64,000 nucleotides of DNA from Flavobacterium lipolyticum (GTDB taxonomy: Bacteria; Bacteroidota; Bacteroidia; Flavobacteriales; Flavobacteriaceae), in assembly GCF_020905335.1 (NCBI RefSeq), contig NZ_JAJJMN010000002.1, positions 1,345,127 to 1,409,126 on the forward strand, read 5' to 3'. A program made the position numbers and the translations under genes. Positions 21,447-31,481 of this stretch are shown here, piece by piece. Every line of letters starts with the position of its first letter. Positions within the stretch are counted from its first letter, which is position 1. The notes beneath the pieces were generated by a model, which was not told the DNA's origin, made no database searches, and saw only the letters and a list, made by a program, of their open reading frames with translations.

Positions 21447-23000
21447 TCAATTATTTATATACAGGAAAGAAGGTTTCTTTTTTCCTTCTGAATCTATGAA
21501 TCCAAACTGTTTTTGTTTGTTTTTGATCCACGGCCATTTTCCAGCAACTTTATCCGGAACTTCTGGAAAATCATATAAAGTCCAGGACACAAATGCAAGT
21601 TTTTTCTTTTTGAATATAGATTGCATCTTTTTATGATAATTGGCCTGAACATTTTTTGAATTACCAAACCAACTCCAAAGTCCACGATTAGATGAAAGCC
21701 CAAATTCTTGTACTACCAAAGGCTTCTTGGTTGCTTTTTCTAAAACAGCAAGCTTATCTTCAAAAAGCGAGCTATCTTCATAATAATGATACGATACAAA
21801 ATCTACCTTATCTTTTAGTATCTCTCCCGATTCAATATTAGAATATCCAACAGTAACCAAATGATTAGGATCGAATTTTTTGACTGTTACAATCATTTGT
21901 TCCAGCCAGGGTTTTACATTTTGTTCCCCATGCAATTGAAAATCTAAATCAGGCTCGTTTTTAATATCCCAAGCAATAATATTTTTACAATCCTTAAAAA
22001 TAGTTACGATTTTCTCTGCATGGCGATGCGTTAAAGTCCAGCTCTCTGGAGAATAATCTCCATAAAAATCAAATAATGTCACAATTACAGCTAGTTTTTT
22101 TTCTTCTGCCAAGTCTAAAACTATTTTTAACTTGTCTAATTTTTCTTGTGGAATCTCTGCTTTGCCAAATTCTTCATAAGGAACAAAAATCCTGATCGTA
22201 TTGAGTTTTGCTTTCGTAATAATTTCAAAATCAGCAGCTATTGTGTCTCTGTTAAATTTATTTCCAAACATATCCCAGGCAGAATTTTTAGGATAATAAT
22301 TAATCCCTTTTATGATATAGGGAACACCATTTTTTAAAATTTCATTACCTTTTACCGTGTATATCTTTTTATTTAATTCTACAGCAACCAAACTCTTTTC
22401 TTTTTGCATCCGAACATAATGCCGAATGCGCCAAAAACCATCTTCCAGCAGCATTAAAACCTTATAATTTGCAGTGTCCCGAACAGAAGCTATAAGCTTA
22501 TTATCCTGATAGATATTTTGAAATTCAACTACATTTTTATCGGTAAAAACGACTTGTTGTCCGTCTTCGCTATAAAAATCTAAGGATGCATGATGTTCTA
22601 TTGTTGTACTGCGGATTGAAATTTTTCTGGTCTTATTATAGGAAATAACCTGCTCTAATTGCCTCCTCGTACTTTCTGTAAAATAATCTTCAATTCCATC
22701 GTTGATATTGTTTTTGAGAGCATTATTTTTTATTACATAAGAAAACAAATAATGCTCCTCAATTTTCCGAATGGTTTGAGCTTCCATTGTTCTACCTTGA
22801 TTTTTTAAAGTTTCCCAAGTTACTTTCGGTAAATATGTATTTGAGGTCTCTTTTTCCAGATGCAGCATAGAGCTTCTATCTGCTCCAGAATTTAAGTAAC
22901 CTAAAATTTCACTAATACCAAATAATACCAAAACATTAATTGCAATAAATGAAATTATTAAAATTGACCGATAATTATTTTTATTGTTAATTACTATCAT
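21447..23000 (-). CDS. Membrane-anchored GH5-like glycoside hydrolase
   Basis: 517 residues. One N-terminal membrane helix (about 12-34), an NTF2/IMS-like domain (about 50-205), then a clan-A TIM-barrel hydrolase of the cellulase/mannanase (GH5-like) type. The acid/base glutamate is in IIAWDIKNEPD and the nucleophile glutamate in PLVVQEFGLSS. The helix should place the catalytic part in the periplasm. Polysaccharide export loci often carry such a hydrolase to edit or clear misdirected chains (compare BcsZ, PslG). The start overlaps the preceding Ig-like gene by 14 bases, so the two are co-translated. The substrate cannot be read from sequence; a beta-linked glucan or mannan is plausible. Confidence 0.82.
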   Translation of the reverse strand: MIVINNKNNYRSILIISFIAINVLVLFGISEILGYLNSGADRSSMLHLEKETSNTYLPKVTWETLKNQGRTMEAQTIRKIEEHYLFSYVIKNNALKNNINDGIEDYFTESTRRQLEQVISYNKTRKISIRSTTIEHHASLDFYSEDGQQVVFTDKNVVEFQNIYQDNKLIASVRDTANYKVLMLLEDGFWRIRHYVRMQKEKSLVAVELNKKIYTVKGNEILKNGVPYIIKGINYYPKNSAWDMFGNKFNRDTIAADFEIITKAKLNTIRIFVPYEEFGKAEIPQEKLDKLKIVLDLAEEKKLAVIVTLFDFYGDYSPESWTLTHRHAEKIVTIFKDCKNIIAWDIKNEPDLDFQLHGEQNVKPWLEQMIVTVKKFDPNHLVTVGYSNIESGEILKDKVDFVSYHYYEDSSLFEDKLAVLEKATKKPLVVQEFGLSSNRGLWSWFGNSKNVQANYHKKMQSIFKKKKLAFVSWTLYDFPEVPDKVAGKWPWIKNKQKQFGFIDSEGKKKPSFLYINN

Positions 23001-24216
23001 ATTTTTTTTCTTCTACTTTTTCACTGCTTCCTAAGGTTGAAATTTCAAATGAATATTTTTTTTCTTTATAGTATTCAGATGAAATAATAAAAACGGCATA
23101 ACCTTTTTCACTATCTTCTTGCAAAGTCGCTATGAGTTGATTATGATGATATACTTTTAGACTCACTTTAATTCCATCTGGAACTAACTGATTCATAAAA
23201 CTACGCAATGGACCGACTATTATAGTACGATTATCTTTTGAAAATCCAAATTCAATTTTTGGATTGATCGGCATATAGTTAATTGCTATAGAATTACTTT
23301 CTGCTATTCCCGCTACATAAGCTTTTACGGTATAAACATCCTGGTGATCAGGATGCAAAATCTGAGCAGTTGCAATTCCGTTTATTGTTGTGCCAAATGA
23401 TTTTAAAACCATACCGCCAGTGGTAGAAATTATAAATGACACCATCGTTCCGTCGCTTACAACATTACCAAATTTATCTTTAATGATAGTGGTTTTTAAG
23501 GTAGTAATTTGATTTCCATCAGCAAATTGATGATTTCTAATAAATGAAATCATAAAATTTGTAGCAATTCCAGCAAAAATTACAGCGTTAAATTCTTTAG
23601 TAATTGTGGCATTACATTGAGCAGAAACCAAAACGATTCCAGATTTTGTAGGGGCCTTAATTATTTTCCAAGCAATAAGGTCTTTCGTTTTTACTGTTTG
23701 AGTTGTAATTGCATTCAAAAACTGACTTCTAAAAATTACGAGAGTATTTTCAGGTTTTGGATTATCAAAGTCATCAGTAGGAATCGTAACGTACATTACA
23801 AAATGATCATCCCCTACTAACGTACTTGGTGGACCTAAATAATTTTCGATATTGGTTTTGGTACCGTTGTTGGGCAAAATTTCAAAATTTCCATGTAGTT
23901 TATTTTCTCCGTTTACTGCCAAAAACCAATCAATATGGCCTGCTTTTTCAGCATAAATTCTAGGAAGGATAAAAGTCAATTTATCATTTTTTATCGTACC
24001 ATCTAAAAGTGTTTTTCCTAAAGAATGAATTAGAAATAACTTCGGTTTATTTGACGAATTTCCCTTAAAATCTAAAATTATTTTGTCACCCGCTATAAAG
24101 GTCTTTTGCTGTGTAATTAATACAATAGTACCTGTTTGCTTTTTAGGCATTAAAGTGACTGAGACCAATAATATAGTAAACAAACAAAAACTAAATATAG
24201 ATATTTTATACTTCAT
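22987..24216 (-). CDS. Ig-like (invasin/Big-type) envelope protein
   Basis: 409-residue protein with an N-terminal membrane or signal segment (about 5-23), then beta-rich domains. Around residues 235-315 a Big_1/invasin-like Ig fold is suggested by TTIIKDKFGNVVSDGTMVSF, GIATAQILHP and YTVKAYVAG. Its ATG shares one base with the stop of the upstream membrane protein (TAATG), and its end overlaps the hydrolase by 14 bases, so the three genes form a tightly coupled operon. It probably sits in the periplasm as an assembly partner of the polysaccharide machinery. No catalytic motif is visible, and no named family beyond the Ig-like repeat is recognised. Confidence 0.7.
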   Translation of the reverse strand: MKYKISIFSFCLFTILLVSVTLMPKKQTGTIVLITQQKTFIAGDKIILDFKGNSSNKPKLFLIHSLGKTLLDGTIKNDKLTFILPRIYAEKAGHIDWFLAVNGENKLHGNFEILPNNGTKTNIENYLGPPSTLVGDDHFVMYVTIPTDDFDNPKPENTLVIFRSQFLNAITTQTVKTKDLIAWKIIKAPTKSGIVLVSAQCNATITKEFNAVIFAGIATNFMISFIRNHQFADGNQITTLKTTIIKDKFGNVVSDGTMVSFIISTTGGMVLKSFGTTINGIATAQILHPDHQDVYTVKAYVAGIAESNSIAINYMPINPKIEFGFSKDNRTIIVGPLRSFMNQLVPDGIKVSLKVYHHNQLIATLQEDSEKGYAVFIISSEYYKEKKYSFEISTLGSSEKVEEKKYDSN

Positions 24217-27200
24217 TATCTAGGATTTCCAATGTAATTATTGATTTCAATTTTAATAAACGAATACCCTCTATGTCCTTTAACTTTTTGCATTTGTGCA
24301 CTTTCTTGTCTGCTATTTCGTACTGGAATTATAACACGTCCAAGATCTTTTGATTTTAAACCATTTACAAAACAATTTTCTGTAGAAGATTTTATGATAC
24401 AAGGCTTCAAATCCTTAGGCAATTTATACGCAAAATATTGCTTACGCTGAATGCGAACTCCCTCTTTTATAAACTGATGATCAACATAAACTAATTCTTT
24501 TCTGTCATTGTAATACGAAATTAAAAGCTCAGGGATGGTTACTTCCTGAATTCCGTAATTGAATAAAGTTCCTTTGATTTGGTTATCATCTATCAGTAAA
24601 TCTGAAATAGCAACCGAATTATACAAGTCGGTGGTTGCCACATTTCCAGCACTTTGAATATCAAATGTTGTGGGAATATTTTTCAATTCCTTTGGCGTAA
24701 ATTCATCAGGGTTAAAAGTAGTTGGTTTTACATCAGTTGGCTTTAACCACGCAATATCTTCAAAATTCACCTTAAAACTTGTGACCTCTTTTGGCATTAA
24801 CTTATGTTTAATAGTATACTTAGCGTTAAATACGGCAATTGATTTATAATCTTTATCATACAAAGTAGCTTTCAAGACCACATCTGCAGGAACATTATCT
24901 ATATTTTGAACTTCACCAATTACGATATATTGATTATTAATTTTTACCAAACTTGCCGATACAATTTCTAAATCTGGTTGGCGCAACACATCTTCATGAT
25001 AGGTCTGTTGGGTAGTAATCTCTCGTCTCCCTTGCTTGTAATACGAATTAACATTGTCTGAAATAAATTCGTCCGGAGGAATATCGCTATCTTTTTTATC
25101 CCGAATAATAAACCATTTCCCTTTTATTTTCTGAACATCATGTATGTACTTTTTTTCAATAAGTTCTAATGGTGTAACCCATTTGGTTACAGCGCTTACT
25201 CGGGCTTTGTCTTTATTTTGCTGGATAATTTTAGTTTCGATAGCATCTAACTTCGCGTAAGAATTAAGAACTCCATCAGAAACAGAAATTTCCAGCATAA
25301 ACTGAGCCACCGAGTATTCTTTATTAGGAACGACATAAGAGTGTGCCTTATCGTAAAACTTAAAATCTAAAGCATCATAATATGCTTTTACAACATTTTC
25401 TGGACTAATCTGCGTAGCATTCTTAATGTAAATTCGATATACTCCAAAACTTATAATTAGAAGTAAAATTACTGTCCAAACGTGTAGAAATTTTACCATC
25501 GGTGTTGGAAAATTAGCATAAATAATTCCAAACTTATTGAAAGAAGGTTTTTCTAAAGGCTTTATTTTTAAGGCCTGAAGCCAAATCATCTGAACATTAA
25601 GCATAAAAGCCACAAGAATGGTTAACATTGGAATAACTCCCCACATCAATTTCAAATAGATTGGTACATCATCTTTTGGAAGAATTTTAGACAATGGATG
25701 CACATTTAGTTTTTCCCATACCATAATACCATTTTCTAATTGTGATAATCGATGCCAACCGCAGAAATAGAGTATTGGATCGTAGAATTTATCGTTAGAA
25801 AAAACATATTTCAAATTGTATTTTTCAGGAACAGTTAGAAATTGCTGCAATGAACCAATACCTTCAAGTCCCCTGAATTTGGAGTTTTCCAACCGTTCTA
25901 CTGCACGAGAAGTCAATTCTGGTAATCTTCTTGCCGAATGGTAATTTCCATCAACCGTCATTGCCTTTGTTTGTGTCGACAAGTAGGCCATCTGATCACC
26001 AAAACCTAATGGCAAAAACCTCCAGTGATCGTGCTGATCCTGATTTAAGAAATTGACAATTGGCAAAAAGTTAATTTTTTGTGGCTGAAAGGGTCTAAAA
26101 TACCCTAAAGTCATAGTAAAAACAGCAAAAAACAAAAAGCAACCGGCAAATAATCCACCTATAATTCTGCGATAAACACTGCCAAATTTTACTTGCAAAG
26201 CCGTTCTTAAGTCACCTTCAACTAATCGGTAAACAAACTCACCAAAAAAAGGCAAACTCATTATAGAAGCCCAAAGTGTAAAGCGATCTAAGGTTAGGAT
26301 ATTAAAAGCATTTTTTCCTAAAATTGCTAACGGAATTGGAGTTGTGCCACCAGTTCCTAAAACAGTTAGCAAGGTTAAGGATAACCCGAAAAAAATATAC
26401 CTTTTACTGTAATATCTATAAAATATATAAGGCAATATAAAAAGTAATATTCCCCAAGGTATTAAGAAGAACATCAACCCGGATGAGGTTACTTCTATAA
26501 AATTATCACGACTCCCATGCGGAATAGGAACCTGAGTAATGGGATTGGCTTTAGAATTAATCCAATAAGGCAGTATACAAAATACCAACAGAAAAACGGC
26601 ACTACCACAGAAAAGAATAATACGTTTTAATAGTGACAGAAATGTTTTGCAGAATATTTTGAAAGTGATTTGCTTAAAGGAATTGACATTTCCACGAGCG
26701 GTATCCATTACTATCATTCCGATTAAAGGCAAAACGAAAAACACCATCCCGAATAAAGGTGTAACATGATGCGAACAAACAGTTACAGCCATCAAAGACA
26801 GAGATGTGAAGTAATATTTTTTTTTTCCTGTTTTAATAAAAAGATAAATCTCTGGAAGTGCATGCATCAAAACGGAAATTCCAATAATACTGGGTAACTG
26901 TCCAAAAATATGCAATGTTTCAATAAAAGAAGAAGAAACAACTGCCAGAATAGCTGAATAACCTGCAACAGCTCGATTTCCACTTATTAAAAGTGAAAAT
27001 CTAAAAGCTCCTGTAATGAATAAAATAATTCCAACAATAGCCACAGTAAACATACCAAATTTCAAACCTCCAATTAAAGAAAGTAATCCAATGACCTGAT
27101 GTACTAATGGAGGGTAACTCATCACATTAAAACCCGTATACCAACTATAATTCCAAGGTTCAAACCAACTGTGGGCATAATGATTTCCGAAAAAAATATG

Positions 27201-27308
27201 AATTAAAGCGTCGTAAGTACTTTCCAAAGTAAAAAAAATAGCGCTGCCATGGAAAGTTAATCCAAAAAGTAAGGCTACTATCAAATATTTATTAGAAGTC
27301 TCTCTCAA
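24216..27308 (-). CDS. Large GT-C-like membrane protein (PTPS-related family)
   Basis: 1030 residues. About ten to twelve membrane helices in residues 1-430 plus two more near 555-575 and 605-625. The N-terminal half resembles the PTPS_related membrane family (6-pyruvoyl-tetrahydropterin synthase-related, GT-C-like), with a short periplasmic loop motif (HSWFEPWNYSWYTGFNVMSY) where GT-C enzymes keep catalytic acids. The C-terminal 400 residues are extracytoplasmic: an NTF2-like domain (about 640-745) and one or two beta-sandwich domains. The start is TTG at 27308; an in-frame stop three codons upstream rules out a longer form. It is the first gene of the leftward operon. Likely a lipid-linked sugar transferase or polymerase, which is inference. 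Confidence 0.65.
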   Translation of the reverse strand: MRETSNKYLIVALLFGLTFHGSAIFFTLESTYDALIHIFFGNHYAHSWFEPWNYSWYTGFNVMSYPPLVHQVIGLLSLIGGLKFGMFTVAIVGIILFITGAFRFSLLISGNRAVAGYSAILAVVSSSFIETLHIFGQLPSIIGISVLMHALPEIYLFIKTGKKKYYFTSLSLMAVTVCSHHVTPLFGMVFFVLPLIGMIVMDTARGNVNSFKQITFKIFCKTFLSLLKRIILFCGSAVFLLVFCILPYWINSKANPITQVPIPHGSRDNFIEVTSSGLMFFLIPWGILLFILPYIFYRYYSKRYIFFGLSLTLLTVLGTGGTTPIPLAILGKNAFNILTLDRFTLWASIMSLPFFGEFVYRLVEGDLRTALQVKFGSVYRRIIGGLFAGCFLFFAVFTMTLGYFRPFQPQKINFLPIVNFLNQDQHDHWRFLPLGFGDQMAYLSTQTKAMTVDGNYHSARRLPELTSRAVERLENSKFRGLEGIGSLQQFLTVPEKYNLKYVFSNDKFYDPILYFCGWHRLSQLENGIMVWEKLNVHPLSKILPKDDVPIYLKLMWGVIPMLTILVAFMLNVQMIWLQALKIKPLEKPSFNKFGIIYANFPTPMVKFLHVWTVILLLIISFGVYRIYIKNATQISPENVVKAYYDALDFKFYDKAHSYVVPNKEYSVAQFMLEISVSDGVLNSYAKLDAIETKIIQQNKDKARVSAVTKWVTPLELIEKKYIHDVQKIKGKWFIIRDKKDSDIPPDEFISDNVNSYYKQGRREITTQQTYHEDVLRQPDLEIVSASLVKINNQYIVIGEVQNIDNVPADVVLKATLYDKDYKSIAVFNAKYTIKHKLMPKEVTSFKVNFEDIAWLKPTDVKPTTFNPDEFTPKELKNIPTTFDIQSAGNVATTDLYNSVAISDLLIDDNQIKGTLFNYGIQEVTIPELLISYYNDRKELVYVDHQFIKEGVRIQRKQYFAYKLPKDLKPCIIKSSTENCFVNGLKSKDLGRVIIPVRNSRQESAQMQKVKGHRGYSFIKIEINNYIGNPR

Positions 27309-27849
27309 TCGCTTTTATTTTAGATTATTGTTTTGTAAATACATCGATATCGCTCTATAGAAGAAAACAATATAACTGTACAGATATCCTTTCATCAAAA
27401 GAAATACTTACAAACATCTAAAATATCAAAAAAAAACATACAAAAGCACCAATATTATATCAGAATAATGATCTAAAGGTAATTATTAACAGAATGAGAA
27501 CATTTACTGTGATATTATTTTATAAAAATATAATTCAATAAATTATATCAAATAAAGTTGAAGTTTTTTTTTAATAGGTTTTCAAATTGGCTTTAGGTTT
27601 AGAAAAAGACAGCATTACATAACCTTGTTTGTTTAAATCTATGTCTTGGCATTGATTTAAATTACAGTTAAATTTCAAAATTACAATTCATAATAAATAT
27701 GTTGATTTAGTTAATTGTTAAAAAGAGGGAATTTATCCTAATAAATTTCTTTGTTACTCTTGTTAAAATTTTCTTATTTTTATTATATTTGTTTGTAAGA
27801 ATCAGCCCTTTAAAATATTATTTTTATTATTTATTACAATACACTTGAA
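27309..27849. other. 541-bp divergent intergenic region of the polysaccharide locus
   Basis: AT-rich spacer between the leftward operon (start 27308) and the rightward operon (start 27850). The rightward promoter at 27760-27791 is recognisable; no equally good leftward box was found. No open gene or RNA is evident. This is the natural place for shared control of the two operons. Confidence 0.7.
27760..27791 (+). promoter_or_regulatory. Bacteroidota-type promoter of flippase operon
   Basis: TTG at 27760-27762, a 21-base spacer, then TATATTTG at 27784-27791. This fits the TTG-N(17-23)-TAnnTTTG consensus of Flavobacterium sigma-A promoters exactly. It leaves a leader of about 50 bases before the TTG start at 27850. 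Confidence 0.65.
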
Positions 27850-29088
27850 TTGAATATTAAAACTACATATAGAAAGATCACTGCGGAGAATTTTTTCATG
27901 CTTACAATTTTATTTGTAAATGCAGGCAATTATTTGTACAATCTGCTATTAGGAAGAATACTTGGACCTTCTGGATTTGCTGATGCTGCAATCTTAATAA
28001 CTTTGCTCTTAGTATTATCTTTTATTGGAATTACATTTCAGGTTACTGCTACTAAATATACCGTTTTACTCTCAGTAACTCAATCGCATTTCTTTTTAAA
28101 ATTTATTTTTAAGTATGCAATGTTATTCGGTGTAATACTAGGATGTATAGTAGCCGTATTCAGTACTCAATTACAGGAAATTTTTAAAACCAAAACCTCA
28201 TTAATGTTCATTTTGTTTGGTTTGGGACTTCCAATCTATTTTATAATGAGTATTAATAGAGGTTTATACCAGGGAAAAAATGATCTGAGAAATTTGTCAA
28301 AAACTTACTACTTTGAGATGTTATGTCGTTTGATTGTGACACTTTTGTTGCTCTACTTTTTACCTCAAATCCAATCTTCTATTATTATCTCACTAGGAAT
28401 TTTAATTTCTTTTGCCTTTGGTTTGATTCCTTTTCAAAAAATAATTTACTGCAAAAACAACAAAACTCTAAGTAATAATTTAGATAAAAAATCCATTATT
28501 ACATTTTTTGCTCTAACAGCCTTCTATGAATTAACGCAAATTATCATTAACAATAGTGATATTATGTTGGTTAAACATTATTTTGATAATGAAAAAGCGG
28601 GCTTATATGCTTCTTTAGCATTAATAGGCCGGGTTGTATATTTTGTTGCCTGGATGTTTGTAATGCTCCTTTTACCTAAAGTAATACATTTAAAAAAAAA
28701 AGGAGAAGATACACTTCCAATTCTGTTAAAATATGTTTTATATATTGTTTGCTTGTCTACTATAATTGTTTTAGGTACACTCTTATTTCCCGAAATTGTA
28801 GTGCAATTGATGTTTGGCAAGAAATACCTACCCATTGCTTTCTTGCTTTGGAAATATGCATTGGCTACTTCAATTTTTGCCATTGCAAATATTTTTACTT
28901 ACTATTTTCTTTCTATAAATAAGTATGTACCTGTTATAATATCAGCCTTTCTGGGGCTTACACAAATAATTCTGATCGTCCTCTATCATAATTCAATCGA
29001 ACAGATCGTTGTTATGCAAATCATCGCGATGACAGCATTATTATTATTTCAACTGTTTTTTTTCTTTTTTAATAACAATAAAAAGTAA
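27850..29088 (+). CDS. Polysaccharide flippase (Wzx/MATE-like)
   Basis: 412 residues with about twelve hydrophobic helices across the whole length, beginning FFMLTILFVNAGNYLYNLLLG and LGPSGFADAAILI, the pattern of the polysaccharide transporter (PST/Wzx) branch of the MOP superfamily. It would flip a lipid-linked oligosaccharide from the cytoplasm to the periplasm. The start is uncertain: TTG at 27850 gives a normal 16-residue lead before helix 1, whereas the first ATG (27898) falls at the helix itself; I prefer TTG. It is the first gene of a rightward operon, 12 bases from the GT4 gene. The flippase indicates assembly on a lipid carrier rather than by a synthase. Confidence 0.85.
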   Translation: MNIKTTYRKITAENFFMLTILFVNAGNYLYNLLLGRILGPSGFADAAILITLLLVLSFIGITFQVTATKYTVLLSVTQSHFFLKFIFKYAMLFGVILGCIVAVFSTQLQEIFKTKTSLMFILFGLGLPIYFIMSINRGLYQGKNDLRNLSKTYYFEMLCRLIVTLLLLYFLPQIQSSIIISLGILISFAFGLIPFQKIIYCKNNKTLSNNLDKKSIITFFALTAFYELTQIIINNSDIMLVKHYFDNEKAGLYASLALIGRVVYFVAWMFVMLLLPKVIHLKKKGEDTLPILLKYVLYIVCLSTIIVLGTLLFPEIVVQLMFGKKYLPIAFLLWKYALATSIFAIANIFTYYFLSINKYVPVIISAFLGLTQIILIVLYHNSIEQIVVMQIIAMTALLLFQLFFFFFNNNKK

Positions 29089-29100
29089 CATTTTTAAAAC

Positions 29101-30267
29101 ATGAAAGTAGCTCTAGTCACTGCATTTCCACCAAGTAAAGTTACACTAAATGAATATGGTTATCATTTGGTAAAAAACTTTGTTCACAACTCAGAAATAG
29201 CCGAATTAATTTTATTATCGGATAAAACACTTGAAGCGAAACAATTAGACTTTGACCAAAAAGAAAAAGTTAAAGTTAAAGAATGTTGGAGATTTAACAG
29301 TTACACCACTATTTTTTCTATTCTTAATGCAGTTCGACAAGAACAACCAGATGTAATTTTATTTAATCTTCAGTTTGTAAAATTTGGAGATAAAAAAATA
29401 CCTTCTGCCTTGGGATTATTGTTACCTATGATTTTGAGATTTTTTGGATATAAAACAGTGGTTTTATTGCACAATATATTAGAACAGGTTGATCTGAAAA
29501 AAGCGGGATTCACAGAAAATAAATCCATGCAGAAGATTTATAATTTTATTGGAACTAACATTACCAGATGCATTTTGAAAGCCAATAGAGTTGCTGTAAC
29601 TATTCATAAATATGTGGATGTTTTAAATGTTAAATACCATAGCCAAAATGTAATACTAATACCACATGGAACATTCGAATCGGTCAAAAATCCAAATTTT
29701 GAAATTAAATCCGGACCCAAACAAATTATGGCATTTGGAAAATTTGGAACTTATAAAAAAGTTGAAATTTTAATTGAAGCAGTTGAAATTGTTCGAAAAA
29801 CAAATCCAGAAAAATTAGAGGTAGTGATTGCTGGAACAAATAGTCCAAACACAGCTGGATATTTAGAGGCGTTACAAGAAAAATATAAAAATGTTGAAGG
29901 AATTATTTTTACCGGATATGTTGATGAAAATGATGTAGAAAGAATCTTTACTGATAGTACAATTGTGGTTTTCCCTTATACATCTACTACTGGTAGTTCT
30001 GGAGTGTTGCACCAAGCGGGCAGCTATGGCAAAGCAGTTATCATGCCTGACTTGGGCGATTTGGCCTTGCTAATTAAAGATGAAGGGTATAAAGGAGAAT
30101 TTTTTAATCCCGAAAGTGCAGAATCTTTAGCTGTAGCCATCGAAAAAATTATTTCAAACGATGCCTATAGAAAAGAATTAGCTATTGCGAATTTTCAGGC
30201 TGCGAGTGCCCATTCAATGGATAAAATTATAATGATGTATATAGAATGTTTCAAATCAATACAATAA
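29101..30267 (+). CDS. GT4-family glycosyltransferase
   Basis: 388-residue glycosyltransferase of the GT-B fold, family GT4 (group 1). The N-terminal nucleotide-like fold begins MKVALVTAFPPS. The C-terminal donor-binding half has IMAFGKFGTYKKVEILIEAV, VVFPYTSTTGSSGVLHQAGS (the site of the GT4 glutamate/serine cluster) and FFNPESAESLAVAIEKII. It lies 12 bases after the flippase gene and 16 bases before the receiver-GT2 gene, so the three are co-transcribed. It should add a sugar to the lipid-linked intermediate in the cytoplasm. Donor and acceptor cannot be inferred. Confidence 0.88.
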   Translation: MKVALVTAFPPSKVTLNEYGYHLVKNFVHNSEIAELILLSDKTLEAKQLDFDQKEKVKVKECWRFNSYTTIFSILNAVRQEQPDVILFNLQFVKFGDKKIPSALGLLLPMILRFFGYKTVVLLHNILEQVDLKKAGFTENKSMQKIYNFIGTNITRCILKANRVAVTIHKYVDVLNVKYHSQNVILIPHGTFESVKNPNFEIKSGPKQIMAFGKFGTYKKVEILIEAVEIVRKTNPEKLEVVIAGTNSPNTAGYLEALQEKYKNVEGIIFTGYVDENDVERIFTDSTIVVFPYTSTTGSSGVLHQAGSYGKAVIMPDLGDLALLIKDEGYKGEFFNPESAESLAVAIEKIISNDAYRKELAIANFQAASAHSMDKIIMMYIECFKSIQ

Positions 30268-30283
30268 ACTTAAATTGAATATT

Positions 30284-31456
30284 ATGAAAATACTAATAGT
30301 AGATGATCAGCAATTGGTTTTGTTGTCTTTAGAAAAATTACTAAGCAGTTCAGGATATGAAGTTATCAGTGCAGACAATATAATGGATGCCATTGCAAGA
30401 TATGACAGTGAAAAACCAAATTTAATTATTGTTGACATTAATATGTCTAACCTTTCTAATGCGGAATCTTTGAACGAAAGTGGATCTGGTTTGGAGGTCG
30501 TCAAATATATCAAGCAAATCAAAAAAGACAGCACACCTGTAATGGTACTATCTGGTAATACTGATGAAGAAGTCATTATAAAAGCTTTTGATTTAGGCAT
30601 TGATGACTACATGAAGAAGCCTTTGAGTTTAAGCGAAATTGGCGCAAGAGTAAAAAGGTTAATTGGCTCTACTATTGAAAAAAGTGTTACAGAAAAAACC
30701 AATTCGAAAGAGCGATATATCCAAAACAAATGTATTGGAGTTGTTATTCCGTGCTATAACGAAGAAACCCGTTTGTCTAGTGATGAATTTAAGTCTTTTG
30801 TACATAAAAATTTAGGATACCATTTGTGTTTTGTGAACGACGGAAGTAAAGACAATACATTAGCAGTTTTAAATGAATTAACAAAAGGGAAAGAAGAATA
30901 TATTAGTGTATATGATTGCATAAAAAATGGTGGAAAAGCTGAAGCTGTTCGCCTCGGAATGTTACACTTAGCTAAGCAAAATCAATTTGATTATATCGGT
31001 TTTTTAGATGCCGATTTGTCTACCAATTTTGATGATTTTCAAGATTTGGCAGATACTATCTATAACTCTAAATACAAATTAGTTTTTGGTTCGAGAATTT
31101 CAAGAATGGGAGCTGACATTACCAAACAATCTGCAAGAGTACTGATCAGTAAAACCATAAATTATATTATCATAAAGATTCTTGGAATGAAAATTAATGA
31201 TACACAATGTGGAGCCAAAATAATGACAAAAGAAATTATAGAAAAAACTTTTAGTGAAAAATTTGTAACAAAATGGATTTTTGATGTAGAGATTTTCATG
31301 AGAATGAAAAAAATATATGGTTCTGCAAAAACTCAGGAATTAATTTTAGAGAAACCTTTAAATAGATGGATTCATATGGATGGTTCTAAATTATCATTTA
31401 AAGATTCAGTAAAAATTATGGGGCAAATTGGCCAGATTGCACTCCATTACAGGTAA
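30284..31456 (+). CDS. Receiver domain fused to GT2 glycosyltransferase
   Basis: 390-residue fusion. Residues 1-125 are a CheY-like receiver with D7-D8, phosphorylation site D51 (IIVDINMS) and conserved K in YMKKPL. Residues about 145-390 are a GT2 enzyme of the DPM1/ALG5 type: VVIPCYNEE, FVNDGSKDNT, NGGKAEAVRLGM, and the DxD-like metal site FLDADLST. I chose ATG 30284, giving MKILIVDD, rather than the TTG nine bases earlier. A receiver covalently attached to a glycosyltransferase suggests phosphorylation controls sugar transfer directly, without transcription. The natural phosphodonor is the Hpt and kinase operon that ends 208 bases downstream on the opposite strand. It is the last gene of the flippase operon and is followed by a terminator. 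There is no membrane segment, so it acts in the cytoplasm at the inner membrane face. Confidence 0.9.
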   Translation: MKILIVDDQQLVLLSLEKLLSSSGYEVISADNIMDAIARYDSEKPNLIIVDINMSNLSNAESLNESGSGLEVVKYIKQIKKDSTPVMVLSGNTDEEVIIKAFDLGIDDYMKKPLSLSEIGARVKRLIGSTIEKSVTEKTNSKERYIQNKCIGVVIPCYNEETRLSSDEFKSFVHKNLGYHLCFVNDGSKDNTLAVLNELTKGKEEYISVYDCIKNGGKAEAVRLGMLHLAKQNQFDYIGFLDADLSTNFDDFQDLADTIYNSKYKLVFGSRISRMGADITKQSARVLISKTINYIIIKILGMKINDTQCGAKIMTKEIIEKTFSEKFVTKWIFDVEIFMRMKKIYGSAKTQELILEKPLNRWIHMDGSKLSFKDSVKIMGQIGQIALHYR

Positions 31457-31481
31457 AAAAACTACAACCAATACTATATAG

